A stretch of 64,000 nucleotides of DNA from Rhabditoides inermis (lineage: Eukaryota > Nematoda > Chromadorea > Rhabditida > Rhabditidae): assembly GCA_963966185.1 (NCBI GenBank), contig CAWZYM010000156.1:160472-224471 (forward strand). The letters are read 5' to 3'. Under the pieces are notes generated by a model. The model was not told where the DNA came from, did not search any database, and saw only the letters and a program-made list of their open reading frames with translations. The translations under genes were made by a program, and so were the position numbers. Shown piece after piece: positions 48,901 through 60,735 of the stretch. How positions within the stretch are numbered: position 1 is the first letter of the stretch; every line of letters starts with the position of its first letter.

Positions 48901-51364
48901 GTGAGAGACTATCCTGTCACTTCTATAGTTGGGTGAGAAAACCCGGCCGGTGAGATAGACACTACCCCTGTCCAACCGTCTTTCCCCGTCAACTAGCGAG
49001 CAAAGAACTCTACATAAAATCTATAGATGTGTTGGGTCTGTTATATGAAGTTTGGATTTGTTCAGAAGAACGTACTTCTGCATAGCTGATCTATATGCAC
49101 CTTTATCATTGATAAGAACAATACTACTGGGGAGGAGATTCCAAATATTATGAATACGAAAAGGGAAAAAGGACTGCGAGAGAGTGGTTTTAGATGAGTT
49201 GTATAGTTTAAGTGAATGGCCCCGAAGTTGTCGTGTATGAGTTGTGGTAGACAGTGTCAGTGGTATTGGGTGTACAAAGATATGTCCATAAATATATGCA
49301 TGTGCCAAGGAAAGATCAATCATCAAGCGTCTCATATACAATGTTTCTAACCCTAGATTTTCCAACCTATGTTTATAGTCTGTTTTAGGGAGAAGGTACT
49401 TGGTAAACTTGCGTTGTACCTTTTCTAAGAGATTAATATGAGAATTATCCATGAGGCAATATAGTTCTGACCCAAATTCTAATATTGGTCTTACTTTATG
49501 TAGGTAAAAGTTCGATAGTAGTTTGAAGTCATAGATGAATACCTTTCTAACTAATGTTGATAATGATGAAGCTTTTCTAACTTGTTTTCTAATATGAGCT
49601 TCTGGGGTAAGATCATAAGAAAATTGGAAACCCAAATCTTTTATAGAACGTACTGATTCCAACTGTTGTCCACAAACAGAATAATGTACCTGAGCATTCG
49701 ATTTTCCAAAATGCATTACCGTGCATTTTGAAAGACTCAAATTCATTTGGCGATTTCTCAACCAATCAGACACTCTTATCACATCACTTGCTAGTCGCTT
49801 ATCATAATCAGGTACATTATCCGAAATGTACATCTTACAATCATCCGCATATACCAGATACTCACAGTGTTGGATCGCCTCACCTATATCGTTTATATAG
49901 ATGAGGAAGAGCAACGGGCCTAGCACGGACCCTTGGGGAACACCAGATGAGACATCTAACCATGGGGAACAGGATGAGTTTATACGAACACACTGTGATC
50001 TGCCAGATAGATAATTTGTCAACCATCTATGTATTTTATTCCGAATACCGTAAGATTCTATGATTTTAAGAAGTCTTCTATGATTCACAACATCAAACGC
50101 TTTAGATACATCTAAATATACAGAGTCGACAGAGAATTTCGAGTCAATCTTTTTAACCAAGTATTTGACATACTCCATTAACTGTGATGTAGTGGACCGA
50201 TTATTAAGGAACCCGAACTGTCTATCGTTAACAAGATTACAATTCCACATGTGATTTCGCATATGAAAAACTATGATTCTTTCAAAAGCACGGCATGTTG
50301 TGCATGTAAGGCTTATTGGTCTATAGTTACCAGTCAAACTTGGATCACCTTTCTTTATCACTGGAACTACTATGGACTGTTTCCAAAGAGAGGGCAGAAT
50401 ACCAGTGTCTAGAGATTCTCTGAAGATGTAACTGAGCGGTTCTGCTAGAACTAAAGCTAGACTCTGTAGTAAAATAGAGGGTATGTTATCTGGACCTGAG
50501 GATAACTTTCTCTTAAATCTACTCAGATATTCATACACTACGTGTGGAGATACATCTATGTCAAGCAGCGAATTATTTGTTTTCGAGCTAACTTCAAAAG
50601 GTTTTTCATCGTCAGTAGTAAATACCGTTACAAAGTATTTATTAAACAAAGAAGCACGTTCAGAGTCATCTGATATCAATCTATCCTTATCACGTATAAA
50701 TGGTATGTCAGGACGTGATGTGGTTTTACTTTTTATGTAAGACCAATATTGTGATGTACATGAAGTGGCTAATATATGTTTCTGCCTCTCTCTCTGGTAA
50801 TTTTTCAAGGAAATTCTATACTCATTGAATGCCGATTGATAATTTATCAGATCTACGTTACACTTTGATTTACGGTGCCGATCGTACAATTTGCGCAACC
50901 GGTGTCTGATAGATAGTAGCCAGGGTGGAAATGTTTTCTCCGATTGAATTGTTTTTCTTGGAACGCGTAGGTCAATACTAGATTGCAAGACTTGAATCAA
51001 ACAGTTATATTTGTCATCGATAGTGCTACATCTAGAAAATTGTGTTACCCACAACAAAGATGGGATAGGAGGTGCACCACCATCACCAAATGAGGGAATT
51101 GGTGGAGGTCCACTGTCACCAAATGTAGGAATGGGAGGACGACCCTGTGGACTTCTTTTCACGATGAGAGATCGTGACTCACCTCCTCCAAACGACAAAG
51201 GTGCATCCATGTCCGGGCTCACTGATATGCCTGGCGGAGCACGCTCGAACCGCCCTGATCGATCTGAAATGGGTTATAAAACAACAAACTTATTGTTTAA
51301 AAAACTCACGATCGGCGGCGGTTCGATATACCAGTAGCAATAGAAGCAGTGGTTTCATGGCCAT
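45951..51364 (-). CDS. secreted Pro/Gly-rich repeat protein with DUF5648-like C-terminus, interrupted by a LINE
   Basis: The first exon encodes a signal peptide (MAMKPLLLLLLVYRTAAD). The large second exon starts at 51263. In order the protein has a short unique region, near-identical 45-residue repeats (units containing PPIPSFGEGFTSSNPSRTTP), a long Gly-rich region (47.3-46.65 kb) and a DUF5648-like C-terminus. Motifs there are RGFNQQKSRHHYHAKPQVIA, GWTVLNGLGYCAKTRACG, LYRLRS and DIFFTTDTGEYNRV; the last residues are HCFLW. A LINE occupies 48708-51055 inside the repeat exon, so in this haplotype the reading frame runs from the gene into the LINE and stops at 49021. The downstream part is still open, so the insertion looks recent. 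Secretion and Gly/Pro repeats suggest an extracellular matrix or cuticle role (inference). Two paralogs follow upstream on the same strand. Confidence 0.75.
47486..48707 (-). repeat. 135-bp tandem repeat coding for a 45-residue unit
   Basis: Copies of the marker GAAAGATGGGATAGG occur at 47621, 47756, 47891, 48026, 48161, 48296, 48431 and 48566, exactly 135 bp apart; a ninth is cut by the LINE at 48702. Units are nearly identical. Because 135 is divisible by three, the array is open in several frames on both strands. Confidence 0.92.
48708..51055 (-). mobile_element. 5'-truncated non-LTR retrotransposon (Jockey/CR1-like) with complete RT
   Basis: One uninterrupted reading frame encodes a reverse transcriptase. 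Landmarks are NYRPISLTCTTCRAFERII, DVSKAFDVVNHRRLL, SGVPQGSVLGPLLFLIYIND and the catalytic YADDCKMY, then a thumb and C-terminal region to a stop at 49021. The endonuclease domain is absent, so the copy is 5' truncated. The 3' end has AATAAAG and a TA-rich tail. A 6-bp target-site duplication (AAAGAT on the + strand, 48702-48707 and 51056-51061) flanks it. It lies in the same orientation as its host gene. Confidence 0.93.
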
Positions 51365-51386
51365 CGACTGTCTTCCGGAAATGCGC

Positions 51387-51394
51387 TATATATA
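51387..51394 (-). promoter_or_regulatory. TATA box of the interrupted repeat gene
   Basis: TATATATA preceded by GCGGG, about 25-30 nt upstream of the ATG. The two paralogs have matching elements at similar distance. Confidence 0.6.
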
Positions 51395-51488
51395 CCCGCT
51401 CCCATTGTGTCCGCCTAACTTGTTCACTTGACCCCCGAAAAAAAAAGCGAACGTCTAAACCGCCCACCATTTCATTTGACCAGAACGC

Positions 51489-51533
<45 letters not shown>

Positions 51534-51546
51534 GCTCTCGCTCTCG

Positions 51547-51604
<58 letters not shown>

Positions 51605-51812
51605 TTCTCTCTCTCTCACTTTCTCTCTCTCACTTTCTCTCTATCACAATAGACAGCAAACAATGACCATTGTATGACGCAGAGAATATTTATTAGAATG
51701 TACAGAAATGTAAGACTGGTAGATGTCAAAGAGGCGTCTGCCACAGTTGATTGCATGAGTGGATGAGGTATAGATGATTGTGAGTTGTCAACTTTGTTTG
51801 TAGCTGCTGTGT

Positions 51813-53039
51813 CTACCACACGTAACAGATGGGTCCGGCTCCCGAGCCGCCGTACTCGGGTCCACTGTTCAGCATGTGGTACTCCTGCATGTTCGTAGTG
51901 TACATGTGGTCGTCTGAAACGGAGAAGCCTGTTCCACTCCTATCTCACTCCTTCACTATCATTGTAATACAGCGCTAACAAGTACTTCCTAATAATTTTG
52001 TGCCGCAGAACTCACGCTCGGAGCGCAGTGTGTAGAGGGCGTTTCTGGCTCCGCAGGCTGGGGAGCGGGCGCAATAGCCCAGTCCATTCAACACCCGCCA
52101 GCCAGCAGATCCCAGACGGTTCTTCTCCCCAACGTCAGTCGTCAGCACGTACTCGCCTGAAACACGTTTCCACTGTGCACTCTAAATTCCAAGAACCTAC
52201 CCTGATTGGGGGCGTTGGGATTGAATACGTAGAATAGCTCGGTGAGCTGTCCGTTGCACTGCTGCTGGAGAACGCGGCCGTCCTGGGCGAACGACGCGGG
52301 CTGGATCACCTGCACACACACCAGGTAAACGAGTATGAAGTGTCTAGTCTACTCACGGATCCCATGACGCCCTCCGGCCGGTAGCCCTGGCGGCGCGCGC
52401 TCGCCAGCACCTGCGGGGCAGCGTGGAAATGGTGGCCCTTCTGCGGGTTGAAGCTGCGCTCCACGTTCCACCGCAGACGACCGTCCACCACGAAACCGTT
52501 GTTGTTGCCGCCGCCGCCGCCGCCGCCGCCGCCACTTCCCCTTCCTCCTCCACCGTTGCCTCCACGTCCCCCGCCCATGCCTCCACCGCCACCACCGCGG
52601 CTTCCTGAAAGTACAATTCCTGAGTTACAGAAGGGCAGAGCACACGACTCACCCCCTCCTCCTCCCATTCCACTCCGCCCGCCGCCGCCGCCGCCTCCCC
52701 TTCCTCCTCCCCCTCCTCCTCCTCCTCCTCCACGATCCCCGCCCATTCCTCCGCGACCACCACCACCGCCACCTCCCGATCGTCCGCCGAACCCTCCCGA
52801 GTTGCCTCCGAATCCGCTGTCTCCACCGAAACCGCCGTCACCGCCGAATCCTCCGCCGTTGCCGCCCCAGCCGCCTCCGCTGGAGCCACCGAAGCCGCCT
52901 CCGTCACTGCCTCCGAAGCCAGGAGGACCTGATAGGATAGGGTATCATTGCGAACAAACAAACAAACAAGCCACTCACCGCCTCCCCACATTTGCGCAGC
53001 GCAGCATCCAGCCAACGCTAACAATATGATCGTCCGCAT
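51813..53039 (-). CDS. secreted Gly-rich protein with DUF5648-like C-terminus (paralog 2)
   Basis: A signal peptide (MRTIILLALAGCCAAQ) precedes a Gly-rich region of GGFGG and GGGGGRGG type, then a DUF5648-like C-terminus over about four exons. Motifs: ERSFNPQKGHHFHAAPQVLA, GYRPEGVMGSV, LFYVFNPNAPNQGEYVLTTD, GWRVLNGLGYCARSPACG and DHMYTTNMQEYHMLNSG, ending ICYVW. The H-F/Y-x-T-x(n)-E and GY-x-x-EG pattern, repeated about three times, is the basis for the DUF5648 comparison. No Pro-rich 45-residue repeats are present. Gene order, strand, intron pattern and C-terminus match both neighbours, so the three arose by tandem duplication. Confidence 0.8.
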
Positions 53040-53070
53040 TTTGCGTGTCGTCTCTCCAATTTTTTGTCTT

Positions 53071-53076
53071 TTTATA
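53071..53076 (-). promoter_or_regulatory. TATA box of paralog 2
   Basis: GCGGGTATAAAAAG, with TATAAA 32-37 nt upstream of the ATG. Confidence 0.65.
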
Positions 53077-53148
53077 CCCGCATGGTCAGAGAGAGAAGGC
53101 GATTCAAAAACTATGTGATTTGCGCATAGACTTCTCTGTTTCTTTCTT

Positions 53149-53188
<40 letters not shown>

Positions 53189-53466
53189 ACTTTCAATCTC
53201 TGAATAGGGCAACTGACCGAATTGACAAAAGCGCATACGCACTTCTAGCAGGGACGAGAGATCCACAAGGTCACACGTCATGATGATGTGAGAGAGAGAG
53301 ACAGACAAATACCGTCAGTTATTGCTCGCGTGCGCGGAAACAATGCAACTGCGAGTATACACACATGCATTCTCTTTTTGCTATGAATCATCAAACAATC
53401 TCATTTTCTTATGAGAAGAAATAAATTTATTGTACAATAAAGCAAAGTACGTGGGTGACCGAGAGG

Positions 53467-54776
53467 CTTCATACGGATCCCCATATGTAGCAGATGGGAT
53501 GGCTGCCGGACCAGCTGTACGCGTCGTTGTTCTTGGCGACCCGCTTGAGCTCCGCGGTGTCGGTCGTGAAGAAGTTGTCAAAGTCGGCGTCCATGTAGAA
53601 CAGAGGCTTCTGCGCACCGCAAGCGCCCCTGGAAAGAAAATGTGATCGTCTCTATTCCCACTGCTCAAGTTAATTTGTTATCATACATACTCAAATTCGC
53701 AAATCAGAGTACACATGAACAGAAGTTTTATGTGCATGTTCTATTTTCCGCTTAGATCAAGGATCACTCACTTCTGTTTGATGCAGTACCCCAGTCTGTC
53801 GATCTGCGTCCATCCCTTCTTCACCAGTGACTGCGCGTGGCTGGCATCCACTGTCAGCATGTACATACCTGCAATATTCGAAATATACTTGTGTCTAGCT
53901 GGAACACCGTGAGTTTTCAGTTGGTCGCTCCCTCACCGTTGCTGCCGGTGAGGTAGTGTAGCTCGACGATCGCGTTGCGACACGCCTTATTGAGCTGCAC
54001 TCGTTTCTTCTGGTACGCCGGGAGGCTCAGCACGTGCCCGATGTAGCCTGCAGACTCACGTAATTACGTTACAGTAGGTGAATGTTAGGATGACGGTAGC
54101 TTTGTACTCACTCTCGAATTTGAATCCCGCATTGGTGGCCTTGTTGATGATGTCGGTCTGGGTGTGGTAGTGGTGCTTCTTGGTCGATGCCTTGTACGAG
54201 CGCTCCACGGGCACCAGGTCGTCCTGAACAAGTTGATGACCACACATCATTGTCTGAAACACTCACGATCTCGACTCCGGAGCCGGCCTGGATCTGCGGC
54301 TTGACCTTGCGACGACCGCCGCCGCTTCCTCCGAAACCTCCGCCGTTGCCTCCTCCATTGTCGCGGTTGCTGCCGAATCCACCGTTGCCTCCGCGGTCTC
54401 CGAAGCCTACGTTACCACCGCCGTTGCCGCCGAAACCGCCGTTTCCTCCCCTGCCGCCACCGAAATCGCCGCCGCTTCCGCGGCCTCCGAATCCGTCTCC
54501 ATTACCGCCTCTTTCATTTCCGCCTCCCCTGCCGCCTCCTCCGCCGCGACCTCCGAAACCCCCACTTCCTCCCCCGTTCCCGCCAAAGCTGTCTCGACTG
54601 CCGCCGAATCCGCCGCCGCCACCTCCACGACCGCCGAATCCTCCACCCCTGCCTCCGAAGCCTCCATCGCGACCTCCAAAGCTTCCGCCGCCGCCGTCTC
54701 CGAATCCTGGCGGACCTCGCCCGCTCCACTGCGGCACTACCAATGGTACAAGAACGAGCAGTAGAAGTGTCTTCAT
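53467..54776 (-). CDS. secreted Gly-rich protein with DUF5648-like C-terminus (paralog 3)
   Basis: Signal peptide MKTLLLLVLVPLVVPQ, then a Gly-rich region (GGFGGRGGGFGG type). A hinge RRKVKPQIQAGSGVEI leads to the C-terminal domain: VERSYKASTKKHHYHTQTDI, ATNAGFKFES, MYMLTVDASHAQSLVKKGWT, RLGYCIKQ and FDNFFTTDTAELKRVAKN, ending ICYIWGSV. It has more Lys in the C-terminal domain and is the most divergent of the three. Exons join by GT-AG introns, with one intron at the Gly-rich to C-terminal boundary (around 54.25 kb). The function is unknown; secretion and low-complexity Gly repeats point to an extracellular or structural role. Confidence 0.8.
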
Positions 54777-54807
54777 GGTTCATGCTTTCTTATCGAAATC
54801 AAACAGT

Positions 54808-54813
54808 TTTATA
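54808..54813 (-). promoter_or_regulatory. TATA box of paralog 3
   Basis: GTGGGTATAAAACTG, with TATAAA 32-37 nt upstream of the ATG. Confidence 0.65.
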
Positions 54814-55013
54814 CCCACATTTTTGCAGCAAAAAGTGTCCGGCAAAAACGGCGTCGGGAAAAAACAGACAAGGAACTGACCGACGCTATTGTTGATGCCA
54901 CTATCTCCGCCAAACAAAATCGAATTATCGCGTGAAGGTCATTGTATATTGTGTCGGCCAATTCAGTCTCTTTTTGGTCAACTTCACATTATTGCAAATC
55001 GAGAAGCAAGCAA

Positions 55014-55130
55014 TGGAAAGAGTACGGAGCACACAGACATGACTAATTTGAAATGCGAACCAATAAATAATCTGCGTGCGTGAACGTAGCGCACACTGCG
55101 ATTTTGCAAAGACTAAATCTGCAAGCGCAT
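55014..55130 (+). repeat. dispersed repeat copy upstream of the kelch gene
   Basis: Begins TGGAAAGAGTACGGAGCAC and continues with diverged similarity to 59379-59490 (TGANTGATTTGAAANGCG, then TTGCAAAGA...AAA.CTGC). Direct orientation. Confidence 0.5.
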
Positions 55131-55677
55131 TGGAGCGGTCGCCACAAATCAGTCACAGCTATTTCTAGAGAAACATTAGAGTGGTCAATTGAAATCAAAA
55201 ATCGTTGGAAAATGCTTTCACTGTGACAAAGAATTTTTCCTACAGTAGAACAGACCCACGACCTCTCCTAGTATGCTATGTAATAAGCTTATAAAAGAAA
55301 GATCACAACCACTTCGCCGCGCCAGCTGGGTTGTTTTGGATCAGCGAGTGGGAAATGTGAGCGCGACATTTGAAATGAAATGTTTGATGTTTGCGTTTGT
55401 CTGATATGCTAGACATTCTGTGAGACAACATACGTTTTGAAATAAGTTATCGATTTTTGAGGTCTGTATATAATATTTTCGTAGTGCGCGAAAGTGTAAC
55501 TTCGATATACACCACATCAGTGCACCACGTTTTCATTTTTTTTTCTATTTCCCTGACGTCCCGAAATCATGTTTTCGCGTTTAGCTGTTACGTTTCGTAC
55601 AGCAGTGAGAACTAACATACTTTTTCTTGCAGGAGTGTCTTGTCATATTGGCGAGAGGAGCGACCGACCGACTAGCG

Positions 55678-58600
55678 ATGGACTCGGTCGCCGCGGCGGC
55701 GTGCCTGCAGCGCATGAACGAGATGCGAAAGTATGTCCCTGTTCTCTGTTTTCATGACTATGCATTTCTTTCCGTATCACATTCTCCTACATTACGTTCC
55801 GTGTATTCGAGTTTCATGTTTTATCCATGCTTATCCATGCTCCAGGGAGCACCTCATGTGCGATCTGAAGCTGATCGCACTCGGTAAAAAGGCACACACA
55901 CCGGAGAAGCGTCGTGAGGTGAGTTAGAATACTGTATTTGTTTCGATTGTTCTACTATCAGTTATATAGTCGCCGCCTGGTGGATAGTTTCTGTTATTGC
56001 TAGCCGGGGTCAGTTGGCGAAACTCAGTTGCGAGCGAGAGAGGTCAGACAGCGCGGGCAAATGGTCGAGTGTCGCGCGTCCTCTTTGATTCGCTTGCCGG
56101 CTTCTTTGATCAATATTATCGTTTGAAAGCGCGCGCTTGGGTCTCCTCACGACTAGAAGGTAGATCGAATGCGACTCGAGGGTAGATCGATTTTCTACCG
56201 TAATCTGGCGAACTATCTCCCAGAATAATATTATATGTTTAGTTTGCCGTGCACCGCAACGTGCTGGCGGCTGCGTCGCCGCACTTCGATGCCATGTTCA
56301 ACTCGTCATTCAAGGAGGCGAGGAAGGACAGTGTGGCTCTGGTGGGATTCTCTTTTCATTTCTTCTCTGTTCACTATGTATTGTGTTAGGAGATGGATGG
56401 CGACGTGTTGGAGCTGCTCATCCAGTACATGTACACGTTCACAGTCGACCTGGGTGAGTGCTGTCTCGCATCGCTCGTACCGTACGACTCGTACTCGTTG
56501 CTTGTCTCACATCTCTCTTCACCTCTCTTGCAGATGCACACAATGCGCGCCGCGTACTCGCCGAAGCCAACTACCTCGAACTCACTGCGCTCGTCGCGCG
56601 CTGCGAACAGTGAGTATCATGTATGAAAAGAGTGTTTCTCTCGCCATGCAGTATTCGCTCGTATCAGCTTCCTGCTCACATCTGTGTCCGCTGCCGACTG
56701 CCTGGGTACATGGCAGCTGGCGCGGCTTCACTCCAGCCAGCAACTTCAGAGGGCCGCCCTCAACACTGCACTCTTACACTTCGAGTAAGTCAACATACAC
56801 AAACTAATACTCTAATTCGATTCCAGCAAGGTTGTCGACTCTCCCGAACTGCTCACGCTGTGCGCCGATGACATCAAGTACCTCATTTCGCGTCAGTGTC
56901 TACTTTGAAGCGGGTCGGTGTACTGTGCATTTTAGACAAGGGTCTGCGCTGCAAGGAGTCCAGTGTGTTCAGGGCTATCATCAAGTGGTGCGAGTACGAT
57001 ACGGATAGAAACGAGCAGTTCGCCAGGTATGCACTGTATACTTTCGCAATTTGTTGTTGTATGCTTTACATGGTACGCATTAGCGATAGACCTTTCCTGA
57101 ATGTTTGATCGTTTTTTACCAGGAGTATGATGTTTGCAGGCTGTTGTCGTGTGTGCGTCTCTCGTGCCTCGACAGCTCGTTCCTTCTCGACACTGTAGGC
57201 CGACACCCACTCGTCCTCTCCCTACCCGCCGCTCGCAAACACTACGATACAACCATACAGGTAGCAGGGTCACATTTGACCATAACCATATTTGTATCAT
57301 CCATGAGCACTTTAAACTAGTACAGAGTGTTTGCAACTGTAGTTTACATGTTTTCAGAGCCTGGTGCGGTCGGGGTGTGCGGTGGGTGTGCGGGACCGCG
57401 TTGGTAGTGTGGGCTGGACGGTGTCGACTGAGCGGTGGACGGACGCGCCCGCCCCTCCCGAGAAGCTGCTCACCAACGGACAGCCGACTGCCGTCGCGCA
57501 CGGCTCACACGTATACTTCGCCTCCGACACTATGGCCCGACTCGAGACGCACAAAGGTAAAGTGTTTTGGAATATTCGGAATTTGAAACTTACACCTAAC
57601 ACGTGTGACGTGTAACGTGTAAACGGTACTCGTTGTAGGTGAGTGGCAGCAAACGCACTCTCCCGCCTTCACAGCCAGTGCGTGGAAGTTCGTCTCTTGT
57701 CAGGATGTTCTCTACGCCCTGACGTACCAACGCGGCAAGTGCGTTGAAAGTCGGAACGAGAATGCTATACTTTTTCAAAGCTCTTTTTCAACTTTTTCCG
57801 CTTGCAGCCTGCATATGTTCCGCTGTGATGCGCCTACCGAGCAGTGGATTGAAGTTTTGAGCACGCAGCTGTGAGTTGATATTTTTTTGTCTACTGTTGA
57901 CTTTCTCCCACCATCCCTCTAGTTGAAAAATCACCGCGCCATTCTATGTAGCTTCAGCATACACATCTCATGAAAACGATGTTTGATCGCAAGCTTTGCT
58001 TGTGACGGTTGTGGAGAGGACATTGCAGTGTGAACGGGACTCGGCTGATCGACGCCCATCCGCTGAGCTCGGATCTGACTGCAGTGTGCTGTCTCGGCGA
58101 TCGCATCGCTGCCCTGATCGCGTATCAAGTATACACTGTCGACCCCCTCAACACTCGTGCGTCTCATCCATCCACGTCTCATCCTCGTTCCATAGAAAAG
58201 AGAACGTCGCAATCAGAACCAGCTAACTTGCCCCATGCCCTTCTCCCATTCTGTGACAGAATGGTGCTTGTGTTGCAGGCGCAGGCTGGCTGCCGATGTG
58301 CACGCTGGATGACGTGATTGGCTGTGCGATGTGCTCGGTCGCCGGCCGTCTTTTCTTCATCGGCCACACTCACGAAGACTACATGAGGAACGCAGTGCCC
58401 ACGAGCAACGTGTTCAACTATGATGAAGGCATGTCGCGTTGGGTCGCGCTCGCTCAATTACCTGGCGTGAGTTTCTTCCCTATATGTTTTTTTTCTCTTT
58501 TCAAAGTAAACAAGTAATCTTTTATGATCTCCTTTACCTTCACTTTACACAGCGTATGTGCGACGTGTGTGTATGCGAGTGGAATGGTCGGCTGGTCGTG

Positions 58601-59022
58601 TGCGGGCGAATCGTCGACTCGCAGTCCGCCTCCCGGTACAATGAAGTGCTCGTGAGTTGCCGAGGATTTTTGGAATTTGTGCTACTTGTGAGTAGTTATA
58701 GATGCTGAACGAGGGTGCGTGGCAGCGGCTGCTGCCGACTCGAACCAGCCACGCCACACACTGCGCCATCGCGTGCAAGGACAACGTGGGTGGTCTCTAT
58801 AATAATAATAATGTTTATCTGCCATGACAGCAGATAAGGAGCTGTTGTATGAGGGACGCATTGTGTGTGTTTCAGATCCTCTATCTCATTGACGGTTCGA
58901 AAGAGACGGCGACTGTGGAGACGCTTCTTCTGGAGGGAGACCAGGATGATGGATACAAGACGGGTGCACTGTTCATTGCTGTACATTTCATTCTGATGCA
59001 TGTGTATTGTCTGTTCGATTGA
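55678..59022 (+). CDS. BTB-BACK-kelch protein
   Basis: Likely substrate adaptor of a cullin-3 ubiquitin ligase (family role). The first exons are 55678-55730 and 55846-55918; about a dozen more run to the stop at 59022. The BTB domain has EHLMCDLKLIA, FAVHRNVLAAASPHFDAMFN and LLIQYMYTFTVDL. The BACK domain follows with FLLTSVSAADCLGTWQLARL, CKESSVFRAIIKWCEYD and LLSCVRLSCLDSSFL. The C-terminal half should be a beta-propeller, but its kelch repeats are divergent: patches such as GRLFFIGHTHEDYM, NVFNYDEGMSRWVALAQLPG and EWNGRLVVCGRIVD keep only parts of the GG and W/Y pattern. The last exon ends hydrophobic (ALFIAVHFILMHVYCLFD), which is unusual and could mean a missed final splice. Confidence 0.85.
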
Positions 59023-59378
59023 GTTGGAAGAAATTCATTCCAATTGATGCATGTTTTCATTAAAGACTTTCGTCTTATTGAATAGTTTTCTCGATGCAGT
59101 CATCTTCATGTCTTCCAGACTGATATTCGATCGTACCGAGTCTCACATCGAATGAACCGTCGATTGTTCCATTTTCCCTCGATTGCTCCTTGTGTTGAAA
59201 GACAATTATGTTTATTTGAGATTATATATTTTCTCTCTTTTTTAGCTCTTCCTGAAAATTATATTTTTCTGCACTTTCCCAATAAATTAAATTTATTTGT
59301 GGCGATATCCAGGTAACTGAGGAATTAAATGCGACCGGATTTGTGAAGCGACAGTCGCTCATTCACATATACAAATAT

Positions 59379-59490
59379 TGGAAAGAGTACGGAGCACCTG
59401 ACTGATTTGAAACGCGGGACAATGGATGCATAATCCGGATGTGTGCTCCTGGCGCGATATTGCAAAGAGCAAAGCTGCAAAGCTGCCAGC
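59379..59490 (+). repeat. dispersed repeat copy downstream of the kelch gene
   Basis: Direct, diverged partner of 55014-55130. The pair flanks the kelch gene. Confidence 0.5.
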
Positions 59491-59499
59491 TATTGACAT

Positions 59500-60190
59500 C
59501 GCGCGAGAATGCCGAAGAAAACGCCGTCAAAGTGAGTATTATCGATTATTCCATTATTTATATAATAATTATTATTGATTACACGAGAAGAAAGTGATAC
59601 TTGGGAATTGGTACTTGGGAACCGTTAAAAAAACTATTCTTATCTCTTTCTCTCTCTCTCTTCCTCTCCTACTTTTGTCAAGTCAAGTCAAGTGTTTATC
59701 CGGAATCGTTATAGCTGAATATGACAATCACAATCACAATGATAGGATAGGAAGCATACAGTGGGCCAAGATCTTATGGGCTAACGCCGGGGAAAGACAG
59801 TTGGGCAGACGAGGTTAGTGGCGGAAGACGATTCTTGATCGATAATTCTCCGATACTTGATCGATATTCTTTCCATAGACCATTAGAGTACCATTGTTGA
59901 TGTGACAGCGCCGGAGACTCCTTTGCTTTGCACATAGTATCTCCTCGCGCCTGAACTGCTTCCACATGAGCTACTTCCCGCCGGCTCAATGGATGTCTTG
60001 GGAAGGATTCTTGTCGATGCGCCCGATCATCCGGCAGCGGCGGGGCAAAATGAAGACTCGACCGCACGCCGCGGGGAAAGAAGAAGAATTTTGTATTCCT
60101 ACTTTTGTATTTTTATTTTATCACTTTAATTGTTTCTATGTGTGATTTTGATTTTGTGACGCAGGTTTTTCTGTAATAAATTCATTCATT
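59500..60190. other. intergenic, possible degraded retroelement end
   Basis: No gene was recognised. The stretch ends in TAATAAATTCATTCATTCATTC near 60172-60194, like the short-repeat tail of a non-LTR element. No RT motif is visible. Confidence 0.25.
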
Positions 60191-60275
60191 CATTCTAGAG
60201 AATAGATCAGTCTTTTCGAAACTTTCTTCGATTCTGATATCAAAAAGGAAATACGACCAAACACGTTTCTAACGA

Positions 60276-60735
60276 GGGAGATGTTATAGGTCCTCCACTC
60301 GGATTTACAATCTGAAGTCTCCATTCGAAAGATCTTGATCTTCTCAACAACATATCAAGAATTCAGCTGCCCTCGTGTCCATTAAAGTACCGTAATCTTC
60401 GTTTGAAGTTGATACCAGATTACTGTATTTTGTGATACGTATGTTGCACTATTCTTATCGGAGTGGGTCCCTAATAGTTATAGAAAATTGAAGCTTTCAT
60501 AAAAACTTTGAAATATGAGATTTCATCGATTTAGAGCCGAGTTATGGTCAAAAACGTCGATGACTGCTTCCAGCGAGTGTCTGGACTTTGAAATTTTGAC
60601 TGTTACTCGCTATGTAAAGTATGCGTAAACCGAAACGAGGGCAGCTAAGTTTTTTTAAATGATAAACAGTAGGTTGAGGGCTTTCAATTTCTACCTTATG
60701 AAGTAAATCCGAGTGGAGGACCTATAACACCTCCC
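60276..60735. mobile_element. MITE-like element upstream of the guanylate cyclase
   Basis: 460 bp with 33-bp terminal inverted repeats differing at one base (GTTATAGGTCCTCCACTCGG within them). A subterminal inverted AGCTGCCCTCGT also occurs. No transposase is coded. It ends 75 bp before the guanylate cyclase ATG. Confidence 0.78.

Larger units (their letters stand above)
54777..55677. other. divergent intergenic region before the kelch gene
   Basis: It separates paralog 3 (-) from the BTB-kelch gene (+). It holds the TATA box of paralog 3, one copy of a dispersed repeat (55014-55130) and a TTGCAG acceptor at 55627-55632, which is 45 nt before the kelch ATG. Confidence 0.5.
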
